Positions 7,724 to 14,189 of a stretch of 14,189 bases of DNA are shown here, piece by piece; positions within the stretch are counted from its first letter, which is position 1, and each line of letters starts with the position of its first letter. The DNA is from an uncultured Rhodobacter sp. (GTDB lineage: Bacteria > Pseudomonadota > Alphaproteobacteria > Rhodobacterales > Rhodobacteraceae). The position numbers and the translations under genes were made by a program. The notes beneath the pieces were generated by a model, which worked only from the letters and a program-made list of their open reading frames with translations, was not told the origin of the DNA and searched no databases. Where the stretch lies: NCBI GenBank assembly GCA_937901435.1, contig CALGTJ010000568.1:1-14189 (forward strand), read 5' to 3'.

Positions 7724-8095
7724 ATGGCATTTCTCACTGACCGCAAACAGGCGTCCCTGATGGGGTCGGCCAAATCAGGCACCAAGCATTTCTGGCATAT
7801 GACGATCAGTTCGGTCGCCCTGCTGATCCTTGTGCCGCTGTTCATCTTTACTTTTGGATCGGCGCTGGGCCAGTCCTATGGCGACGTCATGGCCTATTAT
7901 GCGCGACCTTTTCCCGCGATCGTAGCGGCGCTGACGCTTGTCGTTGGCTTTGTGCATTTCAAAAATGGTGTGCAAACCCTGATCGAGGACTATGTACACG
8001 GTCTGGCACGTAAAGTGCTGATCATCCTGACGATCTGTCTCAGCTACGGTGCCGCGGCAACTGGCCTGTTCGCCATCGCCCGCATCGCGCTTTAA
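7724..8095 (+). CDS. sdhD: Succinate dehydrogenase hydrophobic membrane anchor
   Basis: The 123-residue second anchor subunit of complex II has three membrane segments (about 27-48, 64-78 and 96-119). The signature HFKNGVQTLIEDYVH (78-92) corresponds to the HxxxGxxxxxxDY motif. H78 would be the partner for the heme b region, and D89-Y90 match the aspartate and tyrosine at the ubiquinone site of E. coli SdhD. The N-terminal SGTKHFWHMTISSVAL is typical for alphaproteobacterial SdhD. The gene begins 11 bp after sdhC, preceded by ctgaggag, and ends 17 bp before sdhA. It is full length. Confidence 0.95.
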   Translation: MAFLTDRKQASLMGSAKSGTKHFWHMTISSVALLILVPLFIFTFGSALGQSYGDVMAYYARPFPAIVAALTLVVGFVHFKNGVQTLIEDYVHGLARKVLIILTICLSYGAAATGLFAIARIAL

Positions 8096-8112
8096 GCCAA
8101 GGAATCTGACGC

Positions 8113-9507
8113 ATGGCTGCTTATGAATATGAAACCCACACCTATGATGTTGTGGTTGTTGGCGCTGGTGGCGCAGGTCTGCGCGCCACTTTAGGTATGG
8201 CAGAGCAGGGGCTGCGCACGGCCTGCATATCCAAGGTGTTTCCGACACGCTCTCATACGGTTGCTGCGCAGGGCGGTATTGCCGCGTCGCTGTCAAACAT
8301 GGGTCCGGACCACTGGCAGTGGCATATGTATGACACGGTCAAAGGCTCTGACTGGCTGGGCGATACGGATGCGATGGAATATCTCGCACGTGAGGCCCCC
8401 AAGGCGGTCTACGAGCTTGAACACTACGGCGTGCCCTTCTCGCGCACCGAAGATGGCAAGATCTACCAGCGTCCCTTTGGCGGTCACACCACAGAATTTG
8501 GCGAAGGTCCCCCGGTGCAGCGCACCTGCGCCGCCGCTGACCGGACGGGCCACGCCATTCTGCACACGCTTTATGGTCAAAGCCTGAAAAACAACGCGGA
8601 ATTCTACATCGAATATTTCGCAATCGACCTGATTATGGCCGATGACGGCACTTGTCAGGGGGTCGTGGCATGGAAGCTGGACGATGGCACGATGCATGTC
8701 TTCAATGCGAAAATGACGGTGCTGGCGACCGGCGGATATGGTCGCGCCTACTTTAGCGCCACCTCGGCCCATACCTGTACCGGCGATGGTGGTGGCATGG
8801 TCGCGCGGGCTGGTTTGCCCTTGCAAGACATGGAATTCGTGCAATTCCACCCGACGGGCATCTATGGCGCGGGCTGTCTGATCACAGAAGGCGCGCGCGG
8901 CGAGGGCGGGTATCTGACCAACTCTGAGGGCGAGCGGTTCATGGAACGCTATGCGCCGACCTACAAAGATCTTGCCAGTCGCGACGTGGTCAGCCGCTGC
9001 ATGACGATGGAGATCCGCGAGGGGCGCGGCGTTGGCCCCGAAAAAGACCATATCCACCTGAACCTGAACCACCTGCCGCCGGAAACTCTGGCGCTGCGCC
9101 TGCCCGGTATCTCGGAAAGCGCGCGGATCTTTGCAGGTGCCGATGTGACCAAGGAACCGATTCCGGTGCTGCCAACCGTGCACTATAATATGGGCGGTAT
9201 CCCGACGAACTACTGGGGTGAGGTTCTGAACCCGACGGCAGATAGCCCCGATGCAATCTCTCCGGGTTTGATGGCCGTGGGTGAGGCGGGCTGTGCCTCT
9301 GTTCATGGGGCGAACCGTCTGGGGTCCAACTCGCTGATCGACCTTGTGGTCTTTGGCCGTGCCGCTGCGATCAAAGCTGGGCAGGTTGTCGATCCAGAAG
9401 CTGCCAATCCGACACTGAACACGGCAAGCATCGACAAGGCGTTCGACCGGTTTGACACGTTGCGCAATGCCAGTGGCGCTGTGCCCACTGCCGATTTGCG
9501 GCTTTAG
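8113..9507 (+). CDS. sdhA: Succinate dehydrogenase flavoprotein subunit, N-terminal part up to an in-frame TAG
   Basis: The intact gene is 8113-9921 and would encode about 602 residues, the usual SdhA length. Here an in-frame TAG at 9505-9507 ends the product after 464 residues. SdhA oxidises succinate to fumarate with covalently bound FAD, on the cytoplasmic side of complex II. This part holds the FAD-binding motif [12 protein letters not shown] (14-25), H48 in [10 protein letters not shown] (the flavin-linked histidine), the capping domain with SRDVVSR, the histidine of [11 protein letters not shown], and the arginine of [11 protein letters not shown], so the active site is complete. The missing C-terminal domain packs against SdhB. 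No frameshift or deletion is seen, only one codon. The start has ggaatctgacgc upstream with a modest binding site. As written, this gene should not give normal complex II. Confidence 0.93.
   Translation: MAAYEYETHTYDVVVVGAGGAGLRATLGMAEQGLRTACISKVFPTRSHTVAAQGGIAASLSNMGPDHWQWHMYDTVKGSDWLGDTDAMEYLAREAPKAVYELEHYGVPFSRTEDGKIYQRPFGGHTTEFGEGPPVQRTCAAADRTGHAILHTLYGQSLKNNAEFYIEYFAIDLIMADDGTCQGVVAWKLDDGTMHVFNAKMTVLATGGYGRAYFSATSAHTCTGDGGGMVARAGLPLQDMEFVQFHPTGIYGAGCLITEGARGEGGYLTNSEGERFMERYAPTYKDLASRDVVSRCMTMEIREGRGVGPEKDHIHLNLNHLPPETLALRLPGISESARIFAGADVTKEPIPVLPTVHYNMGGIPTNYWGEVLNPTADSPDAISPGLMAVGEAGCASVHGANRLGSNSLIDLVVFGRAAAIKAGQVVDPEAANPTLNTASIDKAFDRFDTLRNASGAVPTADLRL
9505..9507 (+). other. In-frame amber codon inside sdhA
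   Basis: The codons read CGG CTT TAG ATG CAA, and the same frame stays open for 137 more codons to the TAA at 9919-9921. In SdhA homologues I recall a glutamate or similar residue before the conserved MQ, so a single base change such as GAG to TAG would explain it. The next codon is ATG, which allows termination and immediate reinitiation in principle. Confidence 0.9.
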
Positions 9508-9921
9508 ATGCAAAAAGCGATGCAGGCCGATGCCGCTGTGTTCCGCACCGACAAAACCCTCGCCGAGGGGGTAGAGCGGATGGCACAAGTGGCGGCGAAG
9601 CAAAAAGACCTTAAGGTTACGGACCGTAGTCTGGTGTGGAACAGCGACCTGATGGAAACGCTGGAACTCACCAATCTGATGCCGAACGCCTTGACGACAA
9701 TTGTGGGCGCAGAGGCGCGCAAGGAAAGCAGGGGCGCGCATGCGCATGAGGATTATCCAGACCGCGATGACGTGAACTGGCGCAAGCACACGCTGGCCTA
9801 TGTGGACGAGAACGATGCTGTGCGGCTCGACTATCGGCCCGTCCATCTTGATCCTCTGAGCGAAGAGAAAGACGGCGGGATCAGCCTGAAAAAAATCGCG
9901 CCTAAAGCGCGGGTGTACTAA
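9508..9921 (+). CDS. sdhA: Succinate dehydrogenase flavoprotein subunit, C-terminal domain after the TAG
   Basis: These 137 residues are the flavoprotein C-terminal domain (fumarate reductase/succinate dehydrogenase C-terminal family). They contain [56 protein letters not shown] and a final basic segment ending in RVY. The domain is alpha-helical plus a C-terminal extension and contacts the iron-sulfur subunit. It is in the same frame as the upstream part and separated from it only by one TAG. No Shine-Dalgarno sequence precedes the ATG, so independent synthesis would need reinitiation after the stop. Sequence conservation appears normal, which suggests the domain has been under selection until very recently or still is. 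It ends in TAA, 13 bp before the sulfotransferase gene. Confidence 0.9.
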   Translation: MQKAMQADAAVFRTDKTLAEGVERMAQVAAKQKDLKVTDRSLVWNSDLMETLELTNLMPNALTTIVGAEARKESRGAHAHEDYPDRDDVNWRKHTLAYVDENDAVRLDYRPVHLDPLSEEKDGGISLKKIAPKARVY

Positions 9922-9934
9922 GGCGAACTGTCCC

Positions 9935-10747
9935 ATGGCGGATGCTCAAAAGCGGCTGATCTGCGTTGCCACCCACCACAAGACCGGAACCATCTGGATC
10001 AAGCGGGTTATTATGGCGATGTCAGAGCGGCTGGGCATCCCTTGGCACGGCATATGGGGCGAAAAACAGCTGGACCGGGTGCCCGAGACAGGGCGAGCGT
10101 TTCTGTGCAACTGGTCTGGGTTCTTTCCACAAGACCTGTGGAACCGGGACGACACCGTGTTCCTGCACGTGATCCGCGATCCGCGTGACGTTTTGCTATC
10201 GGGCTGCACCTATCATCACACCGCCCCGATTGAGGGAGAGGAATTCTTGCACCAACCGCGTCAGGACCTGAACGGCAAGACCTATCAGGAACATCTGAAT
10301 GCGCTTACCAGCCCAGAGGACAAGCTGCTGTTCGAGATGGAAAACAAGCATGCCGAGACCGTGAAAGAAATGCGCGACTGGAATTATTCCCACCCCGGCA
10401 ATATCGAATTGCGCTATGAAGACCTGATGGCGGATGAAAGCTGTGAATTGTTTCGCAATGCGCTGACCCAAGCCGGTTTTGCCCCCGATGAGGTGGCAGC
10501 CGGGGTCGAGATATTTTGGCAAAACAGCCTGTTTGGCGGTTTGAAAAAGCCAGAGGCGCGCAAGGGGCGTCTTAGCGAACACATCACGTCCAACGGGCGT
10601 CTGGCCCGGTGGCAGACCGAAATACCCCACGCCGTGGGTCAGGTCTATGCCGCGCGGTTTCAGGATGATTTGGTGGCGCTGGGCTATGCGCAGGATGCGA
10701 ATTGGGCGAAAACGCTACGTGCAGATGCCAGCGTGACAGGGCTGTGA
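9935..10747 (+). CDS. Sulfotransferase-family protein within the sdh operon
   Basis: This 270-residue protein fits the PAPS-dependent sulfotransferase fold. It has a 5'-phosphosulfate-binding loop, THHKTGTIWIKRV (13-25, with K16, T17, G18 and T19). It also has a 3'-phosphate-binding segment, VIRDPRDVLLSG (79-90, with R81 and S89). There is no signal peptide or membrane segment, so it is probably cytoplasmic. Such enzymes transfer sulfate from PAPS to hydroxyl or amino groups of glycans, lipids or small molecules; the acceptor cannot be read here. It is placed between sdhA and sdhB, 13 bp after the sdhA stop and on the same strand, so it should be co-transcribed with complex II. Codon use looks like its neighbours. 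The ribosome binding site is weak. The family is well supported; its role in this operon is unexplained. Confidence 0.85.
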   Translation: MADAQKRLICVATHHKTGTIWIKRVIMAMSERLGIPWHGIWGEKQLDRVPETGRAFLCNWSGFFPQDLWNRDDTVFLHVIRDPRDVLLSGCTYHHTAPIEGEEFLHQPRQDLNGKTYQEHLNALTSPEDKLLFEMENKHAETVKEMRDWNYSHPGNIELRYEDLMADESCELFRNALTQAGFAPDEVAAGVEIFWQNSLFGGLKKPEARKGRLSEHITSNGRLARWQTEIPHAVGQVYAARFQDDLVALGYAQDANWAKTLRADASVTGL

Positions 10748-10770
10748 TGCAAAAGGACATGATGACCTAA

Positions 10771-11115
10771 ATGATGCAGTCTTACCGCCCAAGATCCCTA
10801 CGACAAAGCATGCTGGCCCTGCCTGCTTTGCTGGGGTTAGCTGCCTGTTCGCAGGCCGCGCAGGATCAGATTGCTCGCGATGCGGCGCGGTCTTCGGCCG
10901 GAAAGGTGCTGGCACAACAGTTTCCCGGCTTGCCGCTGCAACCGGCGCTGGACTGTGTGATCGATAATGCCAGCAGCCAGCAGATCCTTTCGCTGGCGGC
11001 GGATTCGATCACCGGGCCGACCGCGAATACCGTTGAAATCCTAACAAACATCGTCTCGAAGCCCGAGACACTGACATGCTTGGCCGCCCAAGGGCTGCCC
11101 GCGCTTTTGCGATAG
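10771..11115 (+). CDS. Small lipoprotein in the sdh operon
   Basis: The product is 114 residues with a type II signal peptide. A basic n-region (R6, R8, R11) is followed by a hydrophobic core and the lipobox LAAC, with the lipidated cysteine at residue 26. Without an aspartate at position +2 (the next residue is serine), outer-membrane sorting is plausible if the usual rule applies. The mature 89 residues include two further cysteines (ALDCVID and LTCLAA) that could form a disulfide. I do not recognise the domain. It begins 23 bp after the sulfotransferase stop and ends 9 bp before sdhB, clearly within the operon. ATG at 10774 is an alternative start. Its TAG stop happens to be in frame with sdhB. 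Confidence 0.8.
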   Translation: MMQSYRPRSLRQSMLALPALLGLAACSQAAQDQIARDAARSSAGKVLAQQFPGLPLQPALDCVIDNASSQQILSLAADSITGPTANTVEILTNIVSKPETLTCLAAQGLPALLR

Positions 11116-11124
11116 GAGAGAGAG

Positions 11125-11904
11125 ATGGTTCAATTTACTCTGCCGAAGAATTCCAAGGTGATGACCGGCAAGACATGGCCAAAGCCTGAGGGGGCCAAGA
11201 ATGTGCGGAAATTCAGCATCTATCGCTGGAATCCGGACGATGGCAAAAATCCACAGGTCGATACGTATTTTGTCGATATGGACACCTGTGGTCCGATGGT
11301 TCTGGACGCGTTGATCAAGATCAAGAACGAAATTGATCCAACCCTGACCTTTCGCCGGTCCTGCCGCGAGGGGATTTGCGGGTCCTGCGCGATGAACATC
11401 GGGGGCATCAACACGCTGGCCTGCATCTACGGCATGGATGAGGTAAAGGGCGATGTGAAAATCTATCCTTTGCCCCATATGCCCGTAGTCAAGGATCTGA
11501 TCCCGGATCTGACCCATTTCTATGCCCAGCACGCCTCTATCATGCCATGGCTTGAGACCAAGACGAACCGCCCACAAAAAGAGTGGAAGCAGTCGATCGA
11601 GGATCGCGAAAAGCTGGACGGGCTTTATGAATGCGTGATGTGCGCCTGCTGTTCCACATCGTGCCCCAGCTATTGGTGGAACGGCGACCGCTACCTTGGT
11701 CCTGCCGCGTTGCTGCATGCCTATCGCTGGATCATTGACAGCCGCGACGAGGCCACGGGCGAGCGGCTGGATGAATTGGAAGATCCGTTCAAGCTGTATC
11801 GCTGCCACACGATCATGAATTGCGCCAAGACCTGTCCCAAGGGCCTGAACCCGGCAAAGGCGATTGCGCATATCAAAAAGATGATGGTCGAACGGGTTGT
11901 CTGA
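11125..11904 (+). CDS. sdhB: Succinate dehydrogenase iron-sulfur subunit
   Basis: This 259-residue subunit passes electrons from the flavin in SdhA to ubiquinone through three iron-sulfur clusters. The [2Fe-2S] ligands are C80, C85, C88 and C100 (CREGICGSC and LAC). [16 protein letters not shown] gives the CxxCxxC set of the [4Fe-4S] cluster with the first CP partner. [17 protein letters not shown] gives the remaining [3Fe-4S] and [4Fe-4S] cysteines. The length is normal and all ligands are present, in contrast with the interrupted sdhA. A strong ribosome binding site (aggagagagag) precedes the ATG at 11125. The stop overlaps the TTG start proposed for the following gene. Confidence 0.97.
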   Translation: MVQFTLPKNSKVMTGKTWPKPEGAKNVRKFSIYRWNPDDGKNPQVDTYFVDMDTCGPMVLDALIKIKNEIDPTLTFRRSCREGICGSCAMNIGGINTLACIYGMDEVKGDVKIYPLPHMPVVKDLIPDLTHFYAQHASIMPWLETKTNRPQKEWKQSIEDREKLDGLYECVMCACCSTSCPSYWWNGDRYLGPAALLHAYRWIIDSRDEATGERLDELEDPFKLYRCHTIMNCAKTCPKGLNPAKAIAHIKKMMVERVV

Positions 11905-12205
11905 CACATCTGATAAAAAAGAGCTTCCGGTGGCCTTCAAGTCACCGGAAGATTTCAAAGTCGTGTTGCGGTATCTCTCGGCACGCATGGGATATATCAA
12001 CCGGGTCGCTGGTGGCGAAAAAAAATTTCTGATCGAAGTTAGCCAGATCTTGCTGAATCTCGGCAAAGGCTTTGAGGATCACTATAATGACAGGGACTTC
12101 AACGCGCAGTTCGGGGATGGCTGGACCAGAGGTACGGTCACCAAGGGCGAACTGCGCGAAATTTTGGCAGAGATGATCTTGCCGAAAGACAGGTTCAAGG
12201 ATTGA
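11897..12205 (+). CDS. Hypothetical protein at the end of the sdh operon (TTG start)
   Basis: This is a 102-residue, highly charged cytoplasmic protein without membrane segments. I do not recognise a domain. [20 protein letters not shown] and [17 protein letters not shown] suggest amphipathic helices. The frame has no upstream ATG before an in-frame stop at 11882, so the only early start is TTG at 11897, overlapping the sdhB stop by eight bases; the next ATG is at residue 31. Codon use resembles the real genes around it, which favours coding. The overlap suggests translational coupling to sdhB. A run of eight A (12018-12025) lies in the middle, a place where polymerase slippage or a sequencing error could shift the frame, but the protein reads smoothly through it. 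It ends 72 bp before the DUF1989 gene. Confidence 0.6.
   Translation: MSDTSDKKELPVAFKSPEDFKVVLRYLSARMGYINRVAGGEKKFLIEVSQILLNLGKGFEDHYNDRDFNAQFGDGWTRGTVTKGELREILAEMILPKDRFKD
11924..11951 (-). terminator. Hairpin just after sdhB, terminator-like on the minus strand
   Basis: cttccggtg (11924-11932) and caccggaag (11943-11951) make a perfect 9-bp stem with a 10-base loop, starting 20 bases after the sdhB stop. On the minus strand the stem is followed by a run of six T within about three bases, the form of an intrinsic terminator. On the plus strand there is no T-run. It could stop antisense transcription into the sdh operon or act as an mRNA 3' structure, but it lies within the hypothetical gene and could be coincidental. 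Confidence 0.35.
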
Positions 12206-12277
12206 GGATTTCCGCGTTTCCTTTTGTTGGCGTCAGGCCTAGTCTGATTTGAAACCGCCAAGTTTAAGAGGCAGACC

Positions 12278-13120
12278 ATGACCCAACCCGCTGACGCCGA
12301 TGCTCGCCGCGCGATACAGCCGGTGATCTGCTATCCTCCCGACACGCTGACACCGCCTGATTTGGCGCTTTACGCTGCGGCGCGTCAGGACGCGGTGAAA
12401 GTGTCAGAGGCGATTGCACAACCGCGCGAGGCGGCCAGTTTCCGCGTCAAGGCGGGACAATTCTTTCGGATTTCGTCGGTTGAGGGTCCGCAGGTGGGCG
12501 ATCTTAACCTATAGGCGGCGGATGATCTGACCGAACGCTTCTTTTCCGGCAAGACCCGCGCTTTACATGGCACGCATGTCACCACTGGCGAGCGGCTGTG
12601 GTCGTCGCTGCCTCATCTGCGCCCCATGGCGACGGTGACGACGGATACGCTGGGATGGTACGGGATCGACGAATTTGGCGGCTCTGTGCATGATGTGATC
12701 GGCACGCGCTGCGATCCCTATACGCACAAACTGCTGGATGGGGGCGAGTATCATCATTGCTGTCATTCTAATTTGACCCGTGCTTTGGCCGAGGAAACTG
12801 GAATGCCGCTGCAAGAGGCAGAGATGCATGTGCATGACGTGTTGAACGTCTTTATGTGCACCGGATTTACCCGCGACACGGGCCAGTATTTTATGAAAGC
12901 CTCGCCCGTGCGACCCGATGATTACATTGAATTCATTGCGGAAATTGACCTGCTCGGCGCGCTTAGCGCGTGCCCAGGCGGCGATTGTTCTGCCACGCAT
13001 TCCAGTGCTGTTGCGCAATGCTATCCGCTATTGATAGAGGTTTTTGCCCCGCTGGACGGTGCATTGCCCGGATGGGAACCCGCGCCACGAAACAGCTATT
13101 CGCGGGCGCATCGAGATTAG
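12278..13120 (+). pseudogene. DUF1989 (urea-carboxylase-associated type) gene interrupted by an in-frame TAG
   Basis: One frame from the ATG at 12278 to the TAG at 13118-13120 spans 281 codons but contains TAG at 12512-12514. The two halves join smoothly: FRVKAGQFFRISSVEGPQVG, DLNL, stop, AADDLTERFFSGKTRAL. In homologues the stop position is a tryptophan (DLNLW), so TGG to TAG is the simplest explanation. Cysteines and histidines in EYHHCCHSN, HVHDVLNVFMCTGF and ALSACPGGDC are the likely metal-binding residues of this family. Relatives are found near urea carboxylase and amino-acid degradation genes; the reaction is not established. Translation would give a 78-residue fragment. Restart at ATG 12626 would yield the last 164 residues. 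A binding site (aagagg) precedes the start. The final stop overlaps the deoD stop on the other strand. Confidence 0.82.
12512..12514 (+). other. In-frame amber codon inside the DUF1989 gene
   Basis: The codons read AAC CTA TAG GCG GCG, at codon 79. The frame is open on both sides and the protein is family-like on both sides. The expected residue is tryptophan (TGG), one G-to-A change away. It is the second single TAG interruption in this window. Confidence 0.85.
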
Positions 13121-13821
13121 GCAAACGCTGCCCTTAACGCAATCTGCACCATGTCGCCAAAGGATTTTTCGCGGTCTTGCGAGGGCAGTTCTTCCCCGGT
13201 GATCACATGGTCAGAGACTGTCAGCACCGACAAAGCCCGCACAGCATGGCGCGCAGCTAGGATGTATAACTCTGCCGTTTCCATCTCGACGGCCAGAACG
13301 CGGTGGCGGATCATTTGCTCTGTCAGATCGGTGCGTTCGTCATAGAAGGTGTCCGACGAATAGATCCCACCGATATGGGTCGCAATATCAAGCTGTTCAG
13401 CAGCGTGTGCGGCAGCCTTTAGCAAGGACCAATCGGCGCAAGGCGCATAGTTCAGCTCTTTGAAAATCGTGCCCGATGGCGTGGTCACGGTCGTGGCGGT
13501 CATGGCGATAACGATGTCCCGCAGACCCACTTGGGGTGCAAGACCGCCGGTCGACCCGATACGGATCAGGGTCTTTGCGCCATAATCGCGGATCAACTCG
13601 TTCACATAGATCGAAAGTGACGGCATCCCCATGCCAGACCCGTGAATCGTCACCGGATGACCCTGCCATGTGCCGCTATAGCCCAGCATCCCCCGGACCT
13701 CGTTAACCAGCTTTGGGTTGTCCAAAAACGTCTCTGCCGCCCATTTCGCGCGATAGGGGTCACCAGGCAGCAGGACTGTTTCTGCGATATCTCCGGGTTT
13801 TGCTCCGATATGGATTGTCAT
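13117..13821 (-). CDS. deoD: Purine nucleoside phosphorylase, hexameric DeoD type
   Basis: This 234-residue protein cleaves purine (deoxy)nucleosides with phosphate to free base and (deoxy)ribose-1-phosphate in the cytoplasm, a purine salvage step. It aligns without shift to E. coli DeoD numbering. Visible residues are H4, G20 and R24 ([10 protein letters not shown]), R43, R87 and S90 in RIGSTGG for phosphate, E179-M180-E181 in VEMETAELY for the sugar, and D204 in VSDH, the catalytic acid. I chose the ATG at 13821, six bases after gagg; an upstream in-frame ATG at 13884 would add 21 unrelated residues. The gene follows the B12-dependent mutase on the same strand by 89 bp. A 6-bp inverted repeat lies just upstream. 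Its stop overlaps that of the DUF1989 gene. Confidence 0.96.
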   Translation of the reverse strand: MTIHIGAKPGDIAETVLLPGDPYRAKWAAETFLDNPKLVNEVRGMLGYSGTWQGHPVTIHGSGMGMPSLSIYVNELIRDYGAKTLIRIGSTGGLAPQVGLRDIVIAMTATTVTTPSGTIFKELNYAPCADWSLLKAAAHAAEQLDIATHIGGIYSSDTFYDERTDLTEQMIRHRVLAVEMETAELYILAARHAVRALSVLTVSDHVITGEELPSQDREKSFGDMVQIALRAAFA

Positions 13822-13834
13822 GGGTTGCCTCGAT

Positions 13835-13849
13835 TTTGACGATGTCAAA
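13835..13849. promoter_or_regulatory. Inverted repeat just upstream of deoD (candidate operator)
   Basis: TTTGAC-gat-GTCAAA has 6-bp arms around three bases and ends 14 bases before the deoD start codon. A repressor bound here would cover the likely leader or start of transcription. The regulator is unknown, and a repeat of this length can occur by chance. Confidence 0.35.
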
Positions 13850-13910
13850 CCTGTACCCCGCGCTGGGATGACACGAAACTGCAAATATCGACCAGCGCAG
13901 AGTGCGAGAG

Positions 13911-14189
13911 TTATTCGGCAGCGACCGATTTGGGATCGGCGAGTTCCACAATGTCAAACATGATCCGGTTCAACTCGAAATCCTTTGGGGTATAGACCCG
14001 TGCCACGCCGAAGGCTTGCAGGCGTTTGGCGTCATCGTCTGGGATGATGCCACCGACGACGACGGGGATATGGGCCAGCCCTGCCTCTGACATGCGCTGC
14101 ATCAGATCCTGAATCAGCGGAACATGAGACCCAGAGAGGATCGACAGACCCAGCACATGCGGGTCTTCTTGCTGCACCGCCTCGACGAT
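13911..14189 (-). CDS. ecm: B12-dependent acyl-CoA mutase C-terminus, probably ethylmalonyl-CoA mutase (5' end beyond the window)
   Basis: The last 92 residues and the TAA stop are visible; the gene enters from the right edge. The segment is the C-terminal half of a cobalamin-binding domain. SxL (GLSILSGSH) and GG (VVVGGIIP) belong to the DxHxxG...SxL...GG motif, and the DxHxxG part must lie outside the window. The ending [20 protein letters not shown] resembles ethylmalonyl-CoA mutase more than methylmalonyl-CoA mutase, whose tail I recall as ending with a FGPGT-type segment. Ethylmalonyl-CoA mutase converts (2R)-ethylmalonyl-CoA to (2S)-methylsuccinyl-CoA and is the signature enzyme of the pathway served by mch and mcl2 in this window. 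Methylmalonyl-CoA mutase remains possible because only the tail is seen. Confidence 0.78.
   Translation of the reverse strand: MVEAVQQEDPHVLGLSILSGSHVPLIQDLMQRMSEAGLAHIPVVVGGIIPDDDAKRLQAFGVARVYTPKDFELNRIMFDIVELADPKSVAAE

Noticed and set aside
8293..9936. 547-codon minus-strand open frame across sdhA
   Set aside because: It is a mirror frame of sdhA, a well-conserved gene on the plus strand. Its composition is rich in R, H and Q as expected for antisense of GC-rich coding DNA. It is open through the sdhA TAG only because it is in another frame.
11041..12066. 341-codon minus-strand open frame across sdhB
   Set aside because: It is antisense to sdhB, which has all its iron-sulfur ligands; there is no domain or ribosome binding site support.
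9505..12514. Amber reassigned to an amino acid throughout the genome, or pyrrolysine coding
   Set aside because: At least six genes in the window end in TAG at the expected length, and neither interrupted gene is a methylamine methyltransferase.
13860..13898. 7-bp inverted repeat (gcgctgg/ccagcgc) after the mutase stop as a terminator
   Set aside because: The 25-base loop and the lack of a T-run on the minus strand make an intrinsic terminator unlikely.

Overview
The window looks like chromosomal DNA of a Rhodobacterales alphaproteobacterium of the Roseobacter/Rhodobacter type. The grounds are an alphaproteobacterial lactate-dehydrogenase-like malate dehydrogenase, an sdhCDAB succinate dehydrogenase operon, and three proteins of the ethylmalonyl-CoA pathway for acetyl-CoA assimilation. 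These are an Mcl2-type (3S)-malyl-CoA thioesterase, mesaconyl-CoA hydratase, and the C-terminus of what is probably ethylmalonyl-CoA mutase. Coding density is high, codon use is GC-rich, and no rRNA, tRNA, CRISPR, insertion sequence or phage gene was seen.

Layout. Positions 1-995 (minus) hold an exported protein with one EF-hand-like loop; it has no stop codon before the left edge. A strong terminator hairpin (1034-1065) separates it from mdh (1086-2048, minus). Divergent to mdh is a TauE/SafE-type permease (2221-2973), which converges on a small exported protein (3011-3331, minus). A 319-bp gap leads to a plus-strand block: mcl2, an nnrU-like membrane gene, a DUF1737 gene, mch and an exported HExxH putative metallopeptidase. 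A 208-bp gap follows, containing two identical 10-bp palindromes 21 bp apart. Then comes the sdh operon: sdhC, sdhD, sdhA, a sulfotransferase, a small lipoprotein, sdhB and a hypothetical gene. A DUF1989 gene follows, meeting deoD tail to tail. The right edge cuts a B12-dependent mutase on the minus strand.

Metabolic logic. Mch and Mcl2 act late in the ethylmalonyl-CoA pathway, which yields malate and, through propionyl-CoA, succinyl-CoA. Succinate dehydrogenase and malate dehydrogenase connect those products to the TCA cycle. The window therefore groups acetyl-CoA assimilation enzymes with the TCA steps that receive their output.

The most striking feature is that two conserved genes are each interrupted by one in-frame TAG codon with no frameshift. 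sdhA is cut at codon 465, near the boundary between its FAD/capping part and its C-terminal domain. The DUF1989 gene is cut at codon 79, where a tryptophan is expected. TAG is also the ordinary stop of at least six genes here, so wholesale reassignment of amber is unlikely. Sequence error, true nonsense mutation or local readthrough remain open. Other points of interest are the twin palindromes before sdhC, a 12-bp palindrome before mcl2, and the sulfotransferase inside the sdh operon.
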